From Actinomadura sp. K4S16 (GTDB lineage Bacteria; Actinomycetota; Actinomycetes; Streptosporangiales; Streptosporangiaceae): DNA of 64,000 nucleotides. This document shows, one piece after another, positions 9,614 through 18,277 of this stretch. Position numbers and translations under genes: made by a program. Location: NCBI RefSeq assembly GCF_008327685.1, contig NZ_BDDE01000021.1, positions 1 to 64,000 of the forward strand, in the 5' to 3' direction. The notes under the pieces are model-generated. The model ran no database searches and had not been told where the DNA came from. It was given only the letters and a program-made list of their open reading frames with translations. Numbering within the stretch: position 1 is the stretch's first letter; every line of letters starts with the position of its first letter.

Positions 9614-9679
9614 GGCGAAGAGGATGTCAACTCGCGGGTCACTTTGATGTGCCTCGGTCCCAACTGAGACCCTTCCCGT

Positions 9680-11173
9680 ATGAGCCAAGTGCTGGTGGCC
9701 TCGAACCGGGGGCCGGTGTCGTTCTCGCTGTCGGACGACGGCGGGCTCACCATGCGGCGCGGGGGCGGCGGGCTGGTGTCGGGCCTCGCCGCCGTCACGG
9801 GCGCCCCGCGCGACCCCGGTCCGCCGCGTCCGGCCGGGACGTCGCCGGAGCCGTCCGCCGGGGACGCGGACGTGCTGTGGGTGTGCGCGAGCCTCGGCGA
9901 GGCCGACCGCACGGCCGCGCGCCGCTCCCCGGACGGCCGCCTCGACCTCGCCGGATACGAGACCGGCGGGGCCGCGGTGCGGATGCTCGACATCCCGGCA
10001 GCCACGTTCGACCGCGCGTACAACGGCGTGGCCAACTCGACGCTGTGGTTCGTCCACCACCTGCTGTACGACACGCCGCGCAGCCCGCACTTCGACGCGC
10101 GCGCCCGGCGCGACTGGCAGTCCTACGAGGCGTACAACGCGGCCTTCGCCGACGCCCTCGCCCGCGACGCCGCCCCGGGCGCGAAGGCGGCGATCCAGGA
10201 CTACCACCTCTCGCTCGCCCCGCGGATGCTGCGCGACCGGCGTCCCGACCTGAAGATCGTGCACTTCTCCCACACGCCGTGGGCGCCTCCGGAGTACTTC
10301 AGGCTGCTCCCCGACGACATCGGCGCGCAGGTCCTGCTCGGCATCCTCGGCGCGGACCACGCCGGCTTCCTCACCGAGCGGTGGGCGTCGGCGTTCCTCG
10401 ACTGCTGCGAACTGCTGCCGGGCGCGCGCGTCGACCGCGTGGCCCGCACCGTCACCTGCTCGGGCCACACCACGCGCGTGGGCGTGCACGGTCTCGGCGT
10501 CGACGGCCCGGCGCTGCGCCGGCGCGCCGCCGAGCAGGACGTCGTCGAACGGGCGCGCGCGCTGCGGGAGCAGGTCGGCGACCGGCAGCTCATCGTGCGG
10601 ATCGACCGGACGGAGCTGTCCAAGAACATCGTGCGCGGGCTCGCCGCCTACCGGGAGATGCTCGTCAACCATCCCGAGTGGCGCGGCCGCGTGGTGCACC
10701 TGGCGTTCGCCTACCCGTCCCGCTACGACCTGCCCGAGTACCGGGACTACACCGCGGCCGTCGAGCGCATAGCCGGGCAGATCTCCGAGGAGTTCGGCAC
10801 GGCCGACTGGGACCCGCTGATCCTGCAGGTGAACGACGACTACCCGCGTTCCCTCGCCGCCTACGGCCTGGCCGACGTCCTGCTCGTCAACCCGATCCGC
10901 GACGGGATGAACCTGGTCGCGAAGGAGGGGCCCGTGCTGTCTCGGCACGGCTGCGCGCTGGTGCTGTCGCGAGAGGCGGGCGCGGCCGCGGAGCTGTCCG
11001 AGGACGCGCTGGTGGTCAACCCCTACGACGTCTCGCAGACGGCCGAGACCCTGCACCAGGCCCTGCTCATGCCGCGCGCCCGGCGAGCCGAGCGCTGCGC
11101 CCGCCTGGCCGAGGCCGCGACGGCCCTCCCCCCGCAACGCTGGTTCGCCGACCAACTGGCCGCCCTCGACTGA
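9680..11173 (+). CDS. otsA: Alpha,alpha-trehalose-6-phosphate synthase (GT20)
   Basis: A 497-residue cytosolic glycosyltransferase that joins a nucleotide-activated glucose to glucose-6-phosphate, the first step of the OtsAB trehalose pathway. Seen motifs are RGGGGLVSGL (donor phosphate loop), QDYHLSLAPRMLR and HFSHTPWAPPEYFR (acceptor and active-site region), RTELSKN with the Arg and Lys that hold the phosphates, and NPIRDGMNLVAKEG near the end. Length is normal for the family. The matching phosphatase OtsB lies 6 kb downstream on the other strand. No strong ribosome binding site precedes the ATG. Confidence 0.94.
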   Translation: MSQVLVASNRGPVSFSLSDDGGLTMRRGGGGLVSGLAAVTGAPRDPGPPRPAGTSPEPSAGDADVLWVCASLGEADRTAARRSPDGRLDLAGYETGGAAVRMLDIPAATFDRAYNGVANSTLWFVHHLLYDTPRSPHFDARARRDWQSYEAYNAAFADALARDAAPGAKAAIQDYHLSLAPRMLRDRRPDLKIVHFSHTPWAPPEYFRLLPDDIGAQVLLGILGADHAGFLTERWASAFLDCCELLPGARVDRVARTVTCSGHTTRVGVHGLGVDGPALRRRAAEQDVVERARALREQVGDRQLIVRIDRTELSKNIVRGLAAYREMLVNHPEWRGRVVHLAFAYPSRYDLPEYRDYTAAVERIAGQISEEFGTADWDPLILQVNDDYPRSLAAYGLADVLLVNPIRDGMNLVAKEGPVLSRHGCALVLSREAGAAAELSEDALVVNPYDVSQTAETLHQALLMPRARRAERCARLAEAATALPPQRWFADQLAALD

Positions 11174-11220
11174 CGACGGTCAGGTTGGGGGCGTGGGGGT
11201 CTCGCCCGCCGCAATGACGG

Positions 11221-12249
11221 TCAGGGGGCGGCGGTGGTGGCGGTGTGTTCGGCGGGGAGGAGGCACTCGACCGGGTTCGGCTCGTGGTGCTGCCTCCAGC
11301 GTTCGCGGAGCGCGGCCTTGCTCTGGGCCATGCGGCGGTGGGCGGCGGTGCGGGTGAACCGGGCGAGGTGGGCCGCGGCGGGCTTCGGCAGGCCGCTGGG
11401 CTCGTAGCCGTACTCGGCGAGCCGCTCGCCGAACGCGGCCTCGGCGAGACTGATCTCCCAGGCGTCGAGGCGTTCGGCCCAGGAGCCGACGCGGTCGGTG
11501 GTGACGGCGTCGTGCGTCCGCCCGTGCCATCGCTTGCCGGCCGGGACGATCCGCTTCGCGAGGCCCTCCGGGTGGACCATCGCGGGGTCGAAGTCCTCGC
11601 CGAGGAACCCGCAGAGCCGGGTCAGCTCGTCGGCGGGGTCGGTGACGAGCCGCTCGTACTGCAGCTCGTAGTAGCAGTCCGGGCCGAGGCGATCGGCGAG
11701 CCGGCGGCCGCGGTCGATCGTCTCCCGCCAGGCGGAGATGGCGTGGTGGATGTCGGCGTCGAACCAGGGCATCTCCATGAGGGACGCGACGCAGTCCCGG
11801 CCGTCCCGGACGAGGTGGACGAACTGGGCGTCGGGAAACATCCGCAACAGGGCGCCGACGTGCTGGGAGTAGCTCGGGCGCTTGTCGCCCCAGCGGGGCT
11901 TGCCGTGCAGGCGGGCGTAGGCGCGGAAGACGGTGCCGACGGCGGAGCCGAGCGTCGGCGGACCGTTGACGATCTCGTCGATGAGCCCGTCCGCGTCGAT
12001 GCCGAGCGTCCGCACCCTGGTGAACCGCTCCCTGGCGATCCACTCCGCGAGCGCCCGCCTGTTCTTGCTGTCCCGGAGGTCACCGAAATCGCACCGCGCC
12101 GTATAGACGGGCAGGACGAACTTGGTCTCCGCCGGGATCGCGATGCGGGCGTGCGAGTGCAGCATCAGCCGCAGCAGCGTCGTCCCCGAGCGCGGGCAGC
12201 CGAAGACGAAGATCGGGCGGTCGTGGCGGAGCGCCGGTCCTGGTGACAT
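11221..12249 (-). CDS. Sulfotransferase family protein
   Basis: A 342-residue PAPS-dependent sulfotransferase. The 5'-phosphosulfate loop is FGCPRSGTTLLRLML near residue 16, and the 3'-phosphate site is FVHLVRDGRDCVASL near residue 143. No signal peptide or membrane segment is seen, so it should act in the cytosol on a small molecule or lipid. The acceptor cannot be deduced. It stands alone, convergent with otsA (47-nt gap). Confidence 0.88.
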   Translation of the reverse strand: MSPGPALRHDRPIFVFGCPRSGTTLLRLMLHSHARIAIPAETKFVLPVYTARCDFGDLRDSKNRRALAEWIARERFTRVRTLGIDADGLIDEIVNGPPTLGSAVGTVFRAYARLHGKPRWGDKRPSYSQHVGALLRMFPDAQFVHLVRDGRDCVASLMEMPWFDADIHHAISAWRETIDRGRRLADRLGPDCYYELQYERLVTDPADELTRLCGFLGEDFDPAMVHPEGLAKRIVPAGKRWHGRTHDAVTTDRVGSWAERLDAWEISLAEAAFGERLAEYGYEPSGLPKPAAAHLARFTRTAAHRRMAQSKAALRERWRQHHEPNPVECLLPAEHTATTAAP

Positions 12250-12336
12250 GCACGCATGCTGGTGCAGCGCCCCGGTGCGGGGCCCTGGCTATGCACGCAC
12301 CGTTGCTGTCCGCTTACCCACCTTTGACGGGCGGGG

Positions 12337-12888
12337 TCACGTGTAGGACTCGCCGAGCGTCTGCCTGACCTGCTTGCGCGCCTCGTGGATGCGGGACTTG
12401 ACCGTGCCGAGCGGCAGCTTGAGCTGCTCGGCGATCTCCGCGTACTCCAGCTGCGAGACGTCCCGCAGCACGAGGGCCTGGATGAGGTCGGGCTTGCGGG
12501 CCTCCAGGTCCTCCATGGCGTCGAGGATGTCGACGCGGGACCCGGCGATGACGCTGGTCCGGCGCGGGTCGGGGCGCTGCTGCGGAAGCTCGCCCGCCTG
12601 CTCGACCGAGCGCCGCTTCAGCGACCGGTAGGTGGAGCGCGCGGAGTTGGCGACGACGACGTGCAGCCAGGTGCTGAACCGCGACCGGCCCTCGAACCGG
12701 TGGATGTTCCGCGCGACCTGGAGCAGCGCGTCCTGGCATGCCTCCTCGGCGTCCTGCCGGCAGGGCAGGAACCGGGAACTGTGCCGCAGCACGTCCGGCT
12801 CGATCCTGCGGAGAAGCTCGTTCAGGGCGCCCTGGTCGCCCTGCGCGGCCTTCACCGCCAGCTCCTCGGTCCTCTCGTCGAATGCCAT
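12337..12888 (-). CDS. ECF-type RNA polymerase sigma factor
   Basis: A 183-residue two-domain sigma factor. Region 2 covers about residues 20-90 (DAEEACQDALLQVARNIHRF, then STWLHVVVANSARSTYRSLK), and region 4 covers about 130-180 (YAEIAEQLKLPLGTVKSRIH, a helix-turn-helix). GAGG sits 4 nt before the ATG. It is divergent from a receptor-type Ser/Thr kinase with only 52 nt between start codons, so the two share a control region. No anti-sigma gene is adjacent. Confidence 0.92.
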   Translation of the reverse strand: MAFDERTEELAVKAAQGDQGALNELLRRIEPDVLRHSSRFLPCRQDAEEACQDALLQVARNIHRFEGRSRFSTWLHVVVANSARSTYRSLKRRSVEQAGELPQQRPDPRRTSVIAGSRVDILDAMEDLEARKPDLIQALVLRDVSQLEYAEIAEQLKLPLGTVKSRIHEARKQVRQTLGESYT

Positions 12889-12940
12889 GCCGCCTCAATG
12901 CTCGTTCGCGCGCTCACCCCGTTGTTGGGATGATACGGGA

Positions 12941-14932
12941 GTGTCTTTCCCACCATCAGTAGGCCGTTACCGAATCGATCGCGTCCTGGGTTCGGGGGCG
13001 TTCGCCTCTGTGTGGCTGGGGCACGACGACGCCCTCGAGTCCCAGGTCGCCATAAAGGTCCTGAACGGCAGCCTGATCGACGATCTGGACGTGCGCAACA
13101 GGTTCCTGGAGGAGGCCCGGATCCTGCGCCGCGCCGACTCCGAGCGGCTCGTGCGCGTCCACGACATCGGCGAGCTGCCTGACGGGCGTCCCTACTTCGT
13201 GATGTCGTACGCGGACCGCGGAACGCTCGGCGACCGCATGCGCGAACGGCCACTTCCGGTCAGCGAGGCCGTGGCGCTCGCCGAGCAGATCGCCTACGGC
13301 GTCGAGGTGATCAACACGCTGGGCGTCATCCACCGCGACCTGAAGCCGTCCAACGTGCTCTTCCAGTCGACGCCGGACGGCGGCGAGAAGCTGCTCATCG
13401 CCGACCTCGGCCTCGCCAAGGCGCTCGCGCACGCGTCCGGGGCGTTCACCCTCCCGGTCGGCACCCCCGGGTACATGTCGCCCGAGCAGGCGCGGTTCGG
13501 CGGCGGGCTCGACGTCCGCGCGGACGTCTACGGCCTCGGCGCGCTGACGTACCACATGCTCACCGGGCGGGCCCCGGGCCCGGCGCCGGTGAAGAAGGCG
13601 CCGAGCGAGCTGCGCGAGGGGCTGTCCCCCGCGTTCGACCAGGTGATCCTGCGGGCGCTGGAGGTCGAGCGGGAGAAGCGGTGGCCGACCGCCGAGGCGT
13701 TCGCGGAGGCGCTGTCCACGCTGCGGCCGACGTCCGCGGGCACGCCGGCGCCCGTCCCCGCGGCGTCCTCGTCGCCGGCGCCGCAGATCGACGCCGACGC
13801 GACCGTCCAGGACTTCTACCACGACGGCGTCCAGCTCCAGCAGCAGCAGCCGCGGCCGGTCCCGCAGCCCGGTCCCGCCCAGCCCGCCCCGGCGGCCCAG
13901 GGCGCCCCGGCGGACATGCGCACCCGGTTCGACCAGCCCGGCGAGGACGACCTCCACACGTCCGAGATGAACGTCCCGCCCGCTCCGTCCTCCGACGAGG
14001 TGACGGTCGTCGACCGGCCCGGCGGGCGCGCCGCCCCGTTCGGGCAGCCGGAGCGGCCCACCGCCCCGGACAACGACAACGACCGGACGATCGCCTACCA
14101 GGCCCAGCCGCAGGCGCAGCCGGCGGACGACGGCAAGACGGCCGTGTTCCCGACACAGCCGCCGCAGAACGGCCCCCAGCAGGGCGCCCCGATGCAGCAG
14201 ATGGGCCCCGGCGGCCAGCAGCCCTACGGGCCGCCGCCCACCGGTTTCCAGCCTCCGCCCCCCGGGCCGGTCCAGGGCGGCGGGCAGGGCGGGCAGCGCG
14301 GCGGCGGCGCGCCGAAGAAGTTCGCCACACCGCTGATCATCACGGCGGTCGTGCTGGTGGTCGCGGTGATCGGCGGGCTGGCGCTCGGCATGATGTTCTC
14401 CGGGGGCGACGGCAAGGAAGGCAAGGACGGCAAGAAGAAGACGTCGGCGATCCCGAAGGACTTCGTCGCCGTCTCCGACGACGCGGGCAAGATCAAGGCC
14501 GCGGTGCCGAAGGCGTGGCCGAAGCAGCAGGAGCAGACGTGGACGCCGTCCGCCGTCGGCCTAACCGACGGCCAGCCGCGGCCGGTGCTGCGCGCGACGC
14601 CCGACAAGGCCGCCTTCCTCGGCAACGGCAAGGGCCCCGGCGTGTTCATCGGCGTGACCACCGACCTGCGTCCCGGGCAGCTTCCGCCGCCGAACGCGGC
14701 CGGCCACGCGCAGTGCACGAAGGCCGCGCCGGAGAACTACACCACGCCGGACGGCGCCCTCAGCGGGACGATCACCCGCTACACCGCCTGCAAGGCGGGC
14801 ACGCCGTCGGTCACCGAGGTCGGCCTGAAGGACAAGGCCGGCAAGTTCGGCCTGTGGATCCGCGTCAAGGAGGCCGACGACCGCGACGCCACCAAGGACA
14901 TCCTCGACAGCCTGAAGGTCACCGCCCCCTGA
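12941..14932 (+). CDS. Receptor-type serine/threonine protein kinase
   Basis: A 663-residue membrane kinase. The catalytic domain fills residues 1-270: GSGAFASVWLGHDD (P-loop), VAIKVL (Lys), VIHRDLKPSNVLF (catalytic loop), IADLGLAKA (DLG in place of DFG) and GTPGYMSPEQA. Then follow a Pro/Gln-rich linker of about 190 residues, one membrane helix (PLIITAVVLVVAVIGGLALG) and an extracytoplasmic domain of about 175 residues with two cysteines. The GTG at 12941 places the kinase fold at the N-terminus; upstream in-frame sequence is antisense to the sigma gene. The external domain has no sensor motif I recognise. Confidence 0.93.
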   Translation: MSFPPSVGRYRIDRVLGSGAFASVWLGHDDALESQVAIKVLNGSLIDDLDVRNRFLEEARILRRADSERLVRVHDIGELPDGRPYFVMSYADRGTLGDRMRERPLPVSEAVALAEQIAYGVEVINTLGVIHRDLKPSNVLFQSTPDGGEKLLIADLGLAKALAHASGAFTLPVGTPGYMSPEQARFGGGLDVRADVYGLGALTYHMLTGRAPGPAPVKKAPSELREGLSPAFDQVILRALEVEREKRWPTAEAFAEALSTLRPTSAGTPAPVPAASSSPAPQIDADATVQDFYHDGVQLQQQQPRPVPQPGPAQPAPAAQGAPADMRTRFDQPGEDDLHTSEMNVPPAPSSDEVTVVDRPGGRAAPFGQPERPTAPDNDNDRTIAYQAQPQAQPADDGKTAVFPTQPPQNGPQQGAPMQQMGPGGQQPYGPPPTGFQPPPPGPVQGGGQGGQRGGGAPKKFATPLIITAVVLVVAVIGGLALGMMFSGGDGKEGKDGKKKTSAIPKDFVAVSDDAGKIKAAVPKAWPKQQEQTWTPSAVGLTDGQPRPVLRATPDKAAFLGNGKGPGVFIGVTTDLRPGQLPPPNAAGHAQCTKAAPENYTTPDGALSGTITRYTACKAGTPSVTEVGLKDKAGKFGLWIRVKEADDRDATKDILDSLKVTAP

Positions 14933-14963
14933 TCCAGGGCCCTGACCGGTACGGAAGCGCGCG

Positions 14964-14998
14964 ACCAGGCGCGGAGCGGCGAACGCTCCGCGCCTGGT
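14964..14998 (+). terminator. Terminator-like hairpin after the kinase gene
   Basis: Perfect 15-bp stem ACCAGGCGCGGAGCG / CGCTCCGCGCCTGGT with a 5-nt loop, 31 nt after the kinase stop. The T run is short. Confidence 0.75.
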
Positions 14999-15040
14999 TC
15001 CGTTCAGGGCGGGCATGCATCGGAGTGATTCACGTCACAT

Positions 15041-15103
15041 TTGTTGTATCGCGACCCGTCACCGATATATCGTTGAAACATCGCAACCGATCACTATAAG
15101 GAG
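15041..15103 (+). promoter_or_regulatory. padR promoter with palindrome over the -10
   Basis: TTGTTG (15041-15046) N17 GATATA (15064-15069) forms a possible promoter. The -10 lies in a perfect 10-bp palindrome, CGATATATCG (15063-15072), a plausible autoregulatory PadR site. AAGGAG at 15098-15103 is the ribosome binding site. Confidence 0.5.
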
Positions 15104-15109
15104 ACTGCG

Positions 15110-15703
15110 ATGCACGAGCACACGATGAGAGGGCGCGGCGGCTTCCGGGGCCCCAGGGAGCGGGGGCGCCGCGGCGACCCGTTCGGCCCGTGGGGGCCAG
15201 GCGGCCCCGGGCCCGGCTTCGGTCCCGGCCATCGCGGACGCGGTGGGCGCGGCCGGCGCACCCGGCGCGGCAACGTCCGGGCGGCGCTGCTCGCCCTGCT
15301 GGCCGAGCGGCCGATGCACGGCTACGAGATGATCCAGGAGCTGGACGGCCGCACCGGCGGCGTCTGGCGGCCGAGCCCCGGCTCGGTCTACCCGACCCTC
15401 CAGATGCTGGAGGACGAGGGCCTGGTCAGCAGCGAGGAGCAGGGCGGCAAGCGGCTGTTCTCCCTCACCGACGCCGGCCGCGAGGAGGCGTCGGCGCAGA
15501 CCACCGCCCCCTGGGACGAGGTCACCGAGGCCGCCGGCGAGAACGTCCTGCGCGGGCGCGAGGCCATCGGCCAGCTGATGGGGGCCCTGCAGCAGGTGAT
15601 GGCCGTGGGCAGCGAGGCGCAGAAGGCGCGCGCGCTGGACGTGGTCAACGATGCCCGCCGCCGCCTCTACGGGATCCTCGCCGATGACCCCGAAGCCGAG
15701 TGA
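15110..15703 (+). CDS. PadR-family transcriptional regulator
   Basis: A 197-residue regulator with an unusual 48-residue Gly/Arg/Pro-rich N-terminal tail. The PadR winged helix then runs over about residues 58-125 (AALLALLAERPMHGYEMIQE, SPGSVYPTLQMLEDEGLV, RLFSLTDAGR), followed by a C-terminal dimerisation helix with QQVMAVGSEAQKARALDVV. AAGGAG lies 6 nt before the ATG. PadR proteins usually repress their own gene and a nearby transporter; none is adjacent, so the target is unknown. Confidence 0.92.
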   Translation: MHEHTMRGRGGFRGPRERGRRGDPFGPWGPGGPGPGFGPGHRGRGGRGRRTRRGNVRAALLALLAERPMHGYEMIQELDGRTGGVWRPSPGSVYPTLQMLEDEGLVSSEEQGGKRLFSLTDAGREEASAQTTAPWDEVTEAAGENVLRGREAIGQLMGALQQVMAVGSEAQKARALDVVNDARRRLYGILADDPEAE

Positions 15704-15723
15704 CCCCGGAGAACGACGACCGG

Positions 15724-15754
15724 AACCGCCGTGGCCGACAGGGCCACGGCGGTT
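15724..15754. terminator. Bidirectional terminator between convergent genes
   Basis: Perfect 13-bp stem AACCGCCGTGGCC (15724-15736) / GGCCACGGCGGTT (15742-15754) with a 5-nt loop. It touches the stop codon of the minus-strand gene and follows the padR stop by 20 nt. Confidence 0.85.
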
Positions 15755-17227
15755 TCACTTTCCGTTCGGGAAGGGCGCCTGCTTGGCGAGCCGGTCGGCC
15801 ATGTAGAGCTGCTTCCACACGTACAGGCCCATGTCCGAGCGCCTGACGCGCCGGTCGACCGGGACGTCCACCGTCGCGCGGACCAGGTACGCCGCGCCGG
15901 GCGGAAGGTACTTGTCACCGCCGTCCCCCGCGAGCAGCGCGCCCCCCGCGAGCCGCCGCACGACCTGGCTGTTGGTCGGCGGCGTGCACATCGTCTCGGG
16001 GACGCCCGCCTGCGGCATGCAGCGTCCCCGTGCATCCGGCGTGACGAGGTCGCGCCTGACGAACACGTCGCCGGGGAAGTCGAGCAGGACCTTCTGGCCG
16101 GTCGGGTTGCTGAGGATGTACTCGATGTAGGGGAACGACGTCCCGGACGGCGGCGAGGACTGGAACGTCGTCACCACGCCGTCGCTGATCCCGGACGTGA
16201 CCGCGGCGATCCTGTACCGGGACCCGTCGGCGGTGCCGACCGTGATGGGCGAGCCCGCGGGCGGCAGCTTGGCGGCGCCCGGCGACTGCTCCCCGGCCGC
16301 GGGGGCCGCCGTCGTCCCGCCGCCCTTGCCGCCGGAGTCGGGCGTCAGCACGAGCCCTGCCGTGACCAGTCCGGCCAGGACGAGCACGCCCGCCGCGACC
16401 AGACCGCTGCGTCGCCCCTTGCGCCGCCGCTCCCTGCGCTCGCGCTCCCGCTCCCGCGACCCGAGGCGCACCTGGATGCCGCTGGTCTCGCGGACGCCCA
16501 TCGGCCCCGGCGCCGACCACTCCTCGCGCTCGGAGTAGGCCTCCTGCGCCTCGGGCACGGCGGCCCACTCCGACCCGCCGAGCCGCGGATCCGGCTGCGA
16601 CCGCGGCGGCGTCCCCCACACCCGAGGCGGCCCCTGCCCATTGGACGCGACCGCCCCCTCCGCCACCCCCGGCGAGGTCCGCTCGGACGACACAGGCGGG
16701 ACACCCGAGCCGAGCGGAACAGCCGACCCGACCGGCACATCGGGTACGCCCGGCACGCCCGAGCCGGGCGGCACGCCCGAGCCGGGCGGCACGCCCGAGC
16801 CGGGCGGCACGGCCGACGCGGACGGAACAGACGACCCGGACGGGACATTTGACGCGCGCTGAGCGGGCGAAGCCAGAGGCACGTCCGACGTAACCGGCGC
16901 GCCCGGCACGGCCAATGCGGGCGGAACAGTCGACGCAAGCGGCCCGGGTGGAGCCAGCGGCGCGTCCGACATTACCGGCGCAGCCGGAACGGGGGCCGCG
17001 GGCGGCGTAGTCGGGGCGACCGGTGCGGTCGGCGCGGCTGGCGCGGCCGGGGCGGTGTGGACTATAGGACGTGTCGGGGCGTCCGGCGGGATGGGGACGC
17101 CCGACGGGGTCTGGGCGCCCGGTGGCTGGACGGGCGTGCCTTCCCGGGGCGTGGCCCTCGGGATGCCCTGGGAGGGCGTGTGCCTGATGTCGCCCGGACG
17201 GCGCGGAAGTCCCGGCTCCGTGTCCAC
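15755..17227 (-). CDS. Membrane protein with long Pro-rich N-terminus, unknown function
   Basis: A 490-residue protein of unrecognised family. Residues 1-260 are disordered and rich in Pro, Ala, Ser and Val, including a run of VPPGSG units (repeat at 16763-16811). A basic stop-transfer stretch (SRERERERRERRRKGRR) and one membrane helix follow (LVAAGVLVLAGLVTAGLVL), then an extracytoplasmic domain of about 190 residues with two Cys (GRCMPQAG, ETMCTPP). GGGAGG lies 7 nt before the GTG start at 17227. The plan, a cytosolic proline-rich region, a single helix and an outer beta domain, is common in actinomycete envelope proteins. Confidence 0.8.
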   Translation of the reverse strand: MDTEPGLPRRPGDIRHTPSQGIPRATPREGTPVQPPGAQTPSGVPIPPDAPTRPIVHTAPAAPAAPTAPVAPTTPPAAPVPAAPVMSDAPLAPPGPLASTVPPALAVPGAPVTSDVPLASPAQRASNVPSGSSVPSASAVPPGSGVPPGSGVPPGSGVPGVPDVPVGSAVPLGSGVPPVSSERTSPGVAEGAVASNGQGPPRVWGTPPRSQPDPRLGGSEWAAVPEAQEAYSEREEWSAPGPMGVRETSGIQVRLGSRERERERRERRRKGRRSGLVAAGVLVLAGLVTAGLVLTPDSGGKGGGTTAAPAAGEQSPGAAKLPPAGSPITVGTADGSRYRIAAVTSGISDGVVTTFQSSPPSGTSFPYIEYILSNPTGQKVLLDFPGDVFVRRDLVTPDARGRCMPQAGVPETMCTPPTNSQVVRRLAGGALLAGDGGDKYLPPGAAYLVRATVDVPVDRRVRRSDMGLYVWKQLYMADRLAKQAPFPNGK

Positions 17228-17435
17228 CGTCTAGCCTCCCGATGTCCGTCGTGCGGCTCCCCCGTGAACCCGCACTACCGCAATTCACCATATTTTGGCC
17301 TAATTAGACCCTGGTTCCACAACGGCCCCCGGAGTCTCGCGAGAAACGACAACTCGGGACGTGGTTCTTATCACCTCGCCAACAAGTCGTCCGCCCCCTG
17401 CGTCCCGGCCGGGGCGCAGGAGGCGGACGGACGGG

Positions 17436-18257
17436 TCAGGAGAGGGAGTCGGCGAGCGAGCCGATGAGGTCGACCACGCCGGCGGGGCCGTCGACCACCA
17501 GGTCCGCCCGGTCGGCGAGCGCGGTGACCTCGGTCGAGCCGCTGCACACCAGGACGCCGGGCACGCCCTCGGCGCGCAGCTCGTCGACGGCGTCGAACGC
17601 GGCCAGGTCGCCGAGGTCGTCCCCGGCGAACAGCACGGCGGAGGGGCGGGGCGAGCGGTCGTCCACGAACGAGCGCAGCGCCTTCCCCTTGTCCATGCCG
17701 GGCGGGCGCAGTTCGAGGACGTAGCGTCCCGGCTCCACGGACAGCCCCGTCCGCTCGGCGAGCGCGGCGAGGATGCTGCGCAGCCGGTCGAGCGCGACCT
17801 GCGGTTCGGCGCACCGCCGGGTGTGGACGGCGAGCGCCTGCCCCTTGTCCTCGACGAACGTCTCGGGCGGGGCGCCCGCGGCGGCCAGGACGCCGGGCAG
17901 CTTCGCGCGGGCCTCGGCGACGCCCGGCGGCGGCTCCGGCACCGTCAGCGTGCCGGACTCCCAGCGTTCGAGGCCGTACTGGCCGAGGACGACGAGGCCG
18001 TCGATGCCCTCGAAGCCGCCGTACTCGACGGCCACGGCGGCGGGACGTCCGGTCACGATCAGCAGCGAGCCGACCAGCGGCGCCAGCCGGGCCAGGGCCG
18101 GTGCGGCGTCCGGATGCGCCCGGGCCGAGGCCGGATCGGGGACGATCGGCGCCAGCGTGCCGTCGAAGTCGAAGCCGAGCACGGCCCCGGTCGGGTTCTC
18201 ACGGATGGCGTCAAGGCCGTCGGCGCCGACGGCCGTCGCAGAGCGGGGAGAGTTCAC
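17436..18257 (-). CDS. otsB: Trehalose-6-phosphate phosphatase
   Basis: A HAD-superfamily phosphatase (273 residues from the GTG at 18257; 290 if the start is 18308) that removes phosphate from trehalose-6-phosphate made by OtsA. Motif I is FDFDGTLAP with the nucleophilic Asp, motif II VTGRP, and the Mg-binding motif FAGDDLGD near the end. It follows a DUF3263 gene on the same strand, an order I recall from other actinomycetes. Neither candidate start has a good ribosome binding site; 18257 avoids a 32-nt overlap with the upstream gene and lies directly beside a strong palindrome. Confidence 0.93.
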   Translation of the reverse strand: MNSPRSATAVGADGLDAIRENPTGAVLGFDFDGTLAPIVPDPASARAHPDAAPALARLAPLVGSLLIVTGRPAAVAVEYGGFEGIDGLVVLGQYGLERWESGTLTVPEPPPGVAEARAKLPGVLAAAGAPPETFVEDKGQALAVHTRRCAEPQVALDRLRSILAALAERTGLSVEPGRYVLELRPPGMDKGKALRSFVDDRSPRPSAVLFAGDDLGDLAAFDAVDELRAEGVPGVLVCSGSTEVTALADRADLVVDGPAGVVDLIGSLADSLS

Positions 18258-18277
18258 CTGACCAGTGTTGGTCAGGT
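18256..18277. promoter_or_regulatory. Perfect palindrome at the otsB start
   Basis: ACCTGACCA (18256-18264), 4-nt centre GTGT, TGGTCAGGT (18269-18277): nine-base arms with no mismatch. It covers the stop of the DUF3263 gene and the likely start of otsB. It may be an operator, or an RNA hairpin controlling otsB translation. Confidence 0.5.

Larger units (their letters stand above)
8530..9640. mobile_element. Decayed IS200/IS605-family element
   Basis: Divergent tnpA fragment and internally deleted tnpB. The right end after the tnpB stop (around 9600-9640, GGAATCTCCGTCCCTTAGG then GCGAAGAGGATGTCAA) looks like the element's 3' terminus. No intact transposase is present. Exact boundaries cannot be fixed from sequence alone. 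Confidence 0.65.

Noticed and set aside
8690..11155. 821-residue minus-strand open frame
   Set aside because: Antisense of tnpB and otsA; both have clear family motifs.
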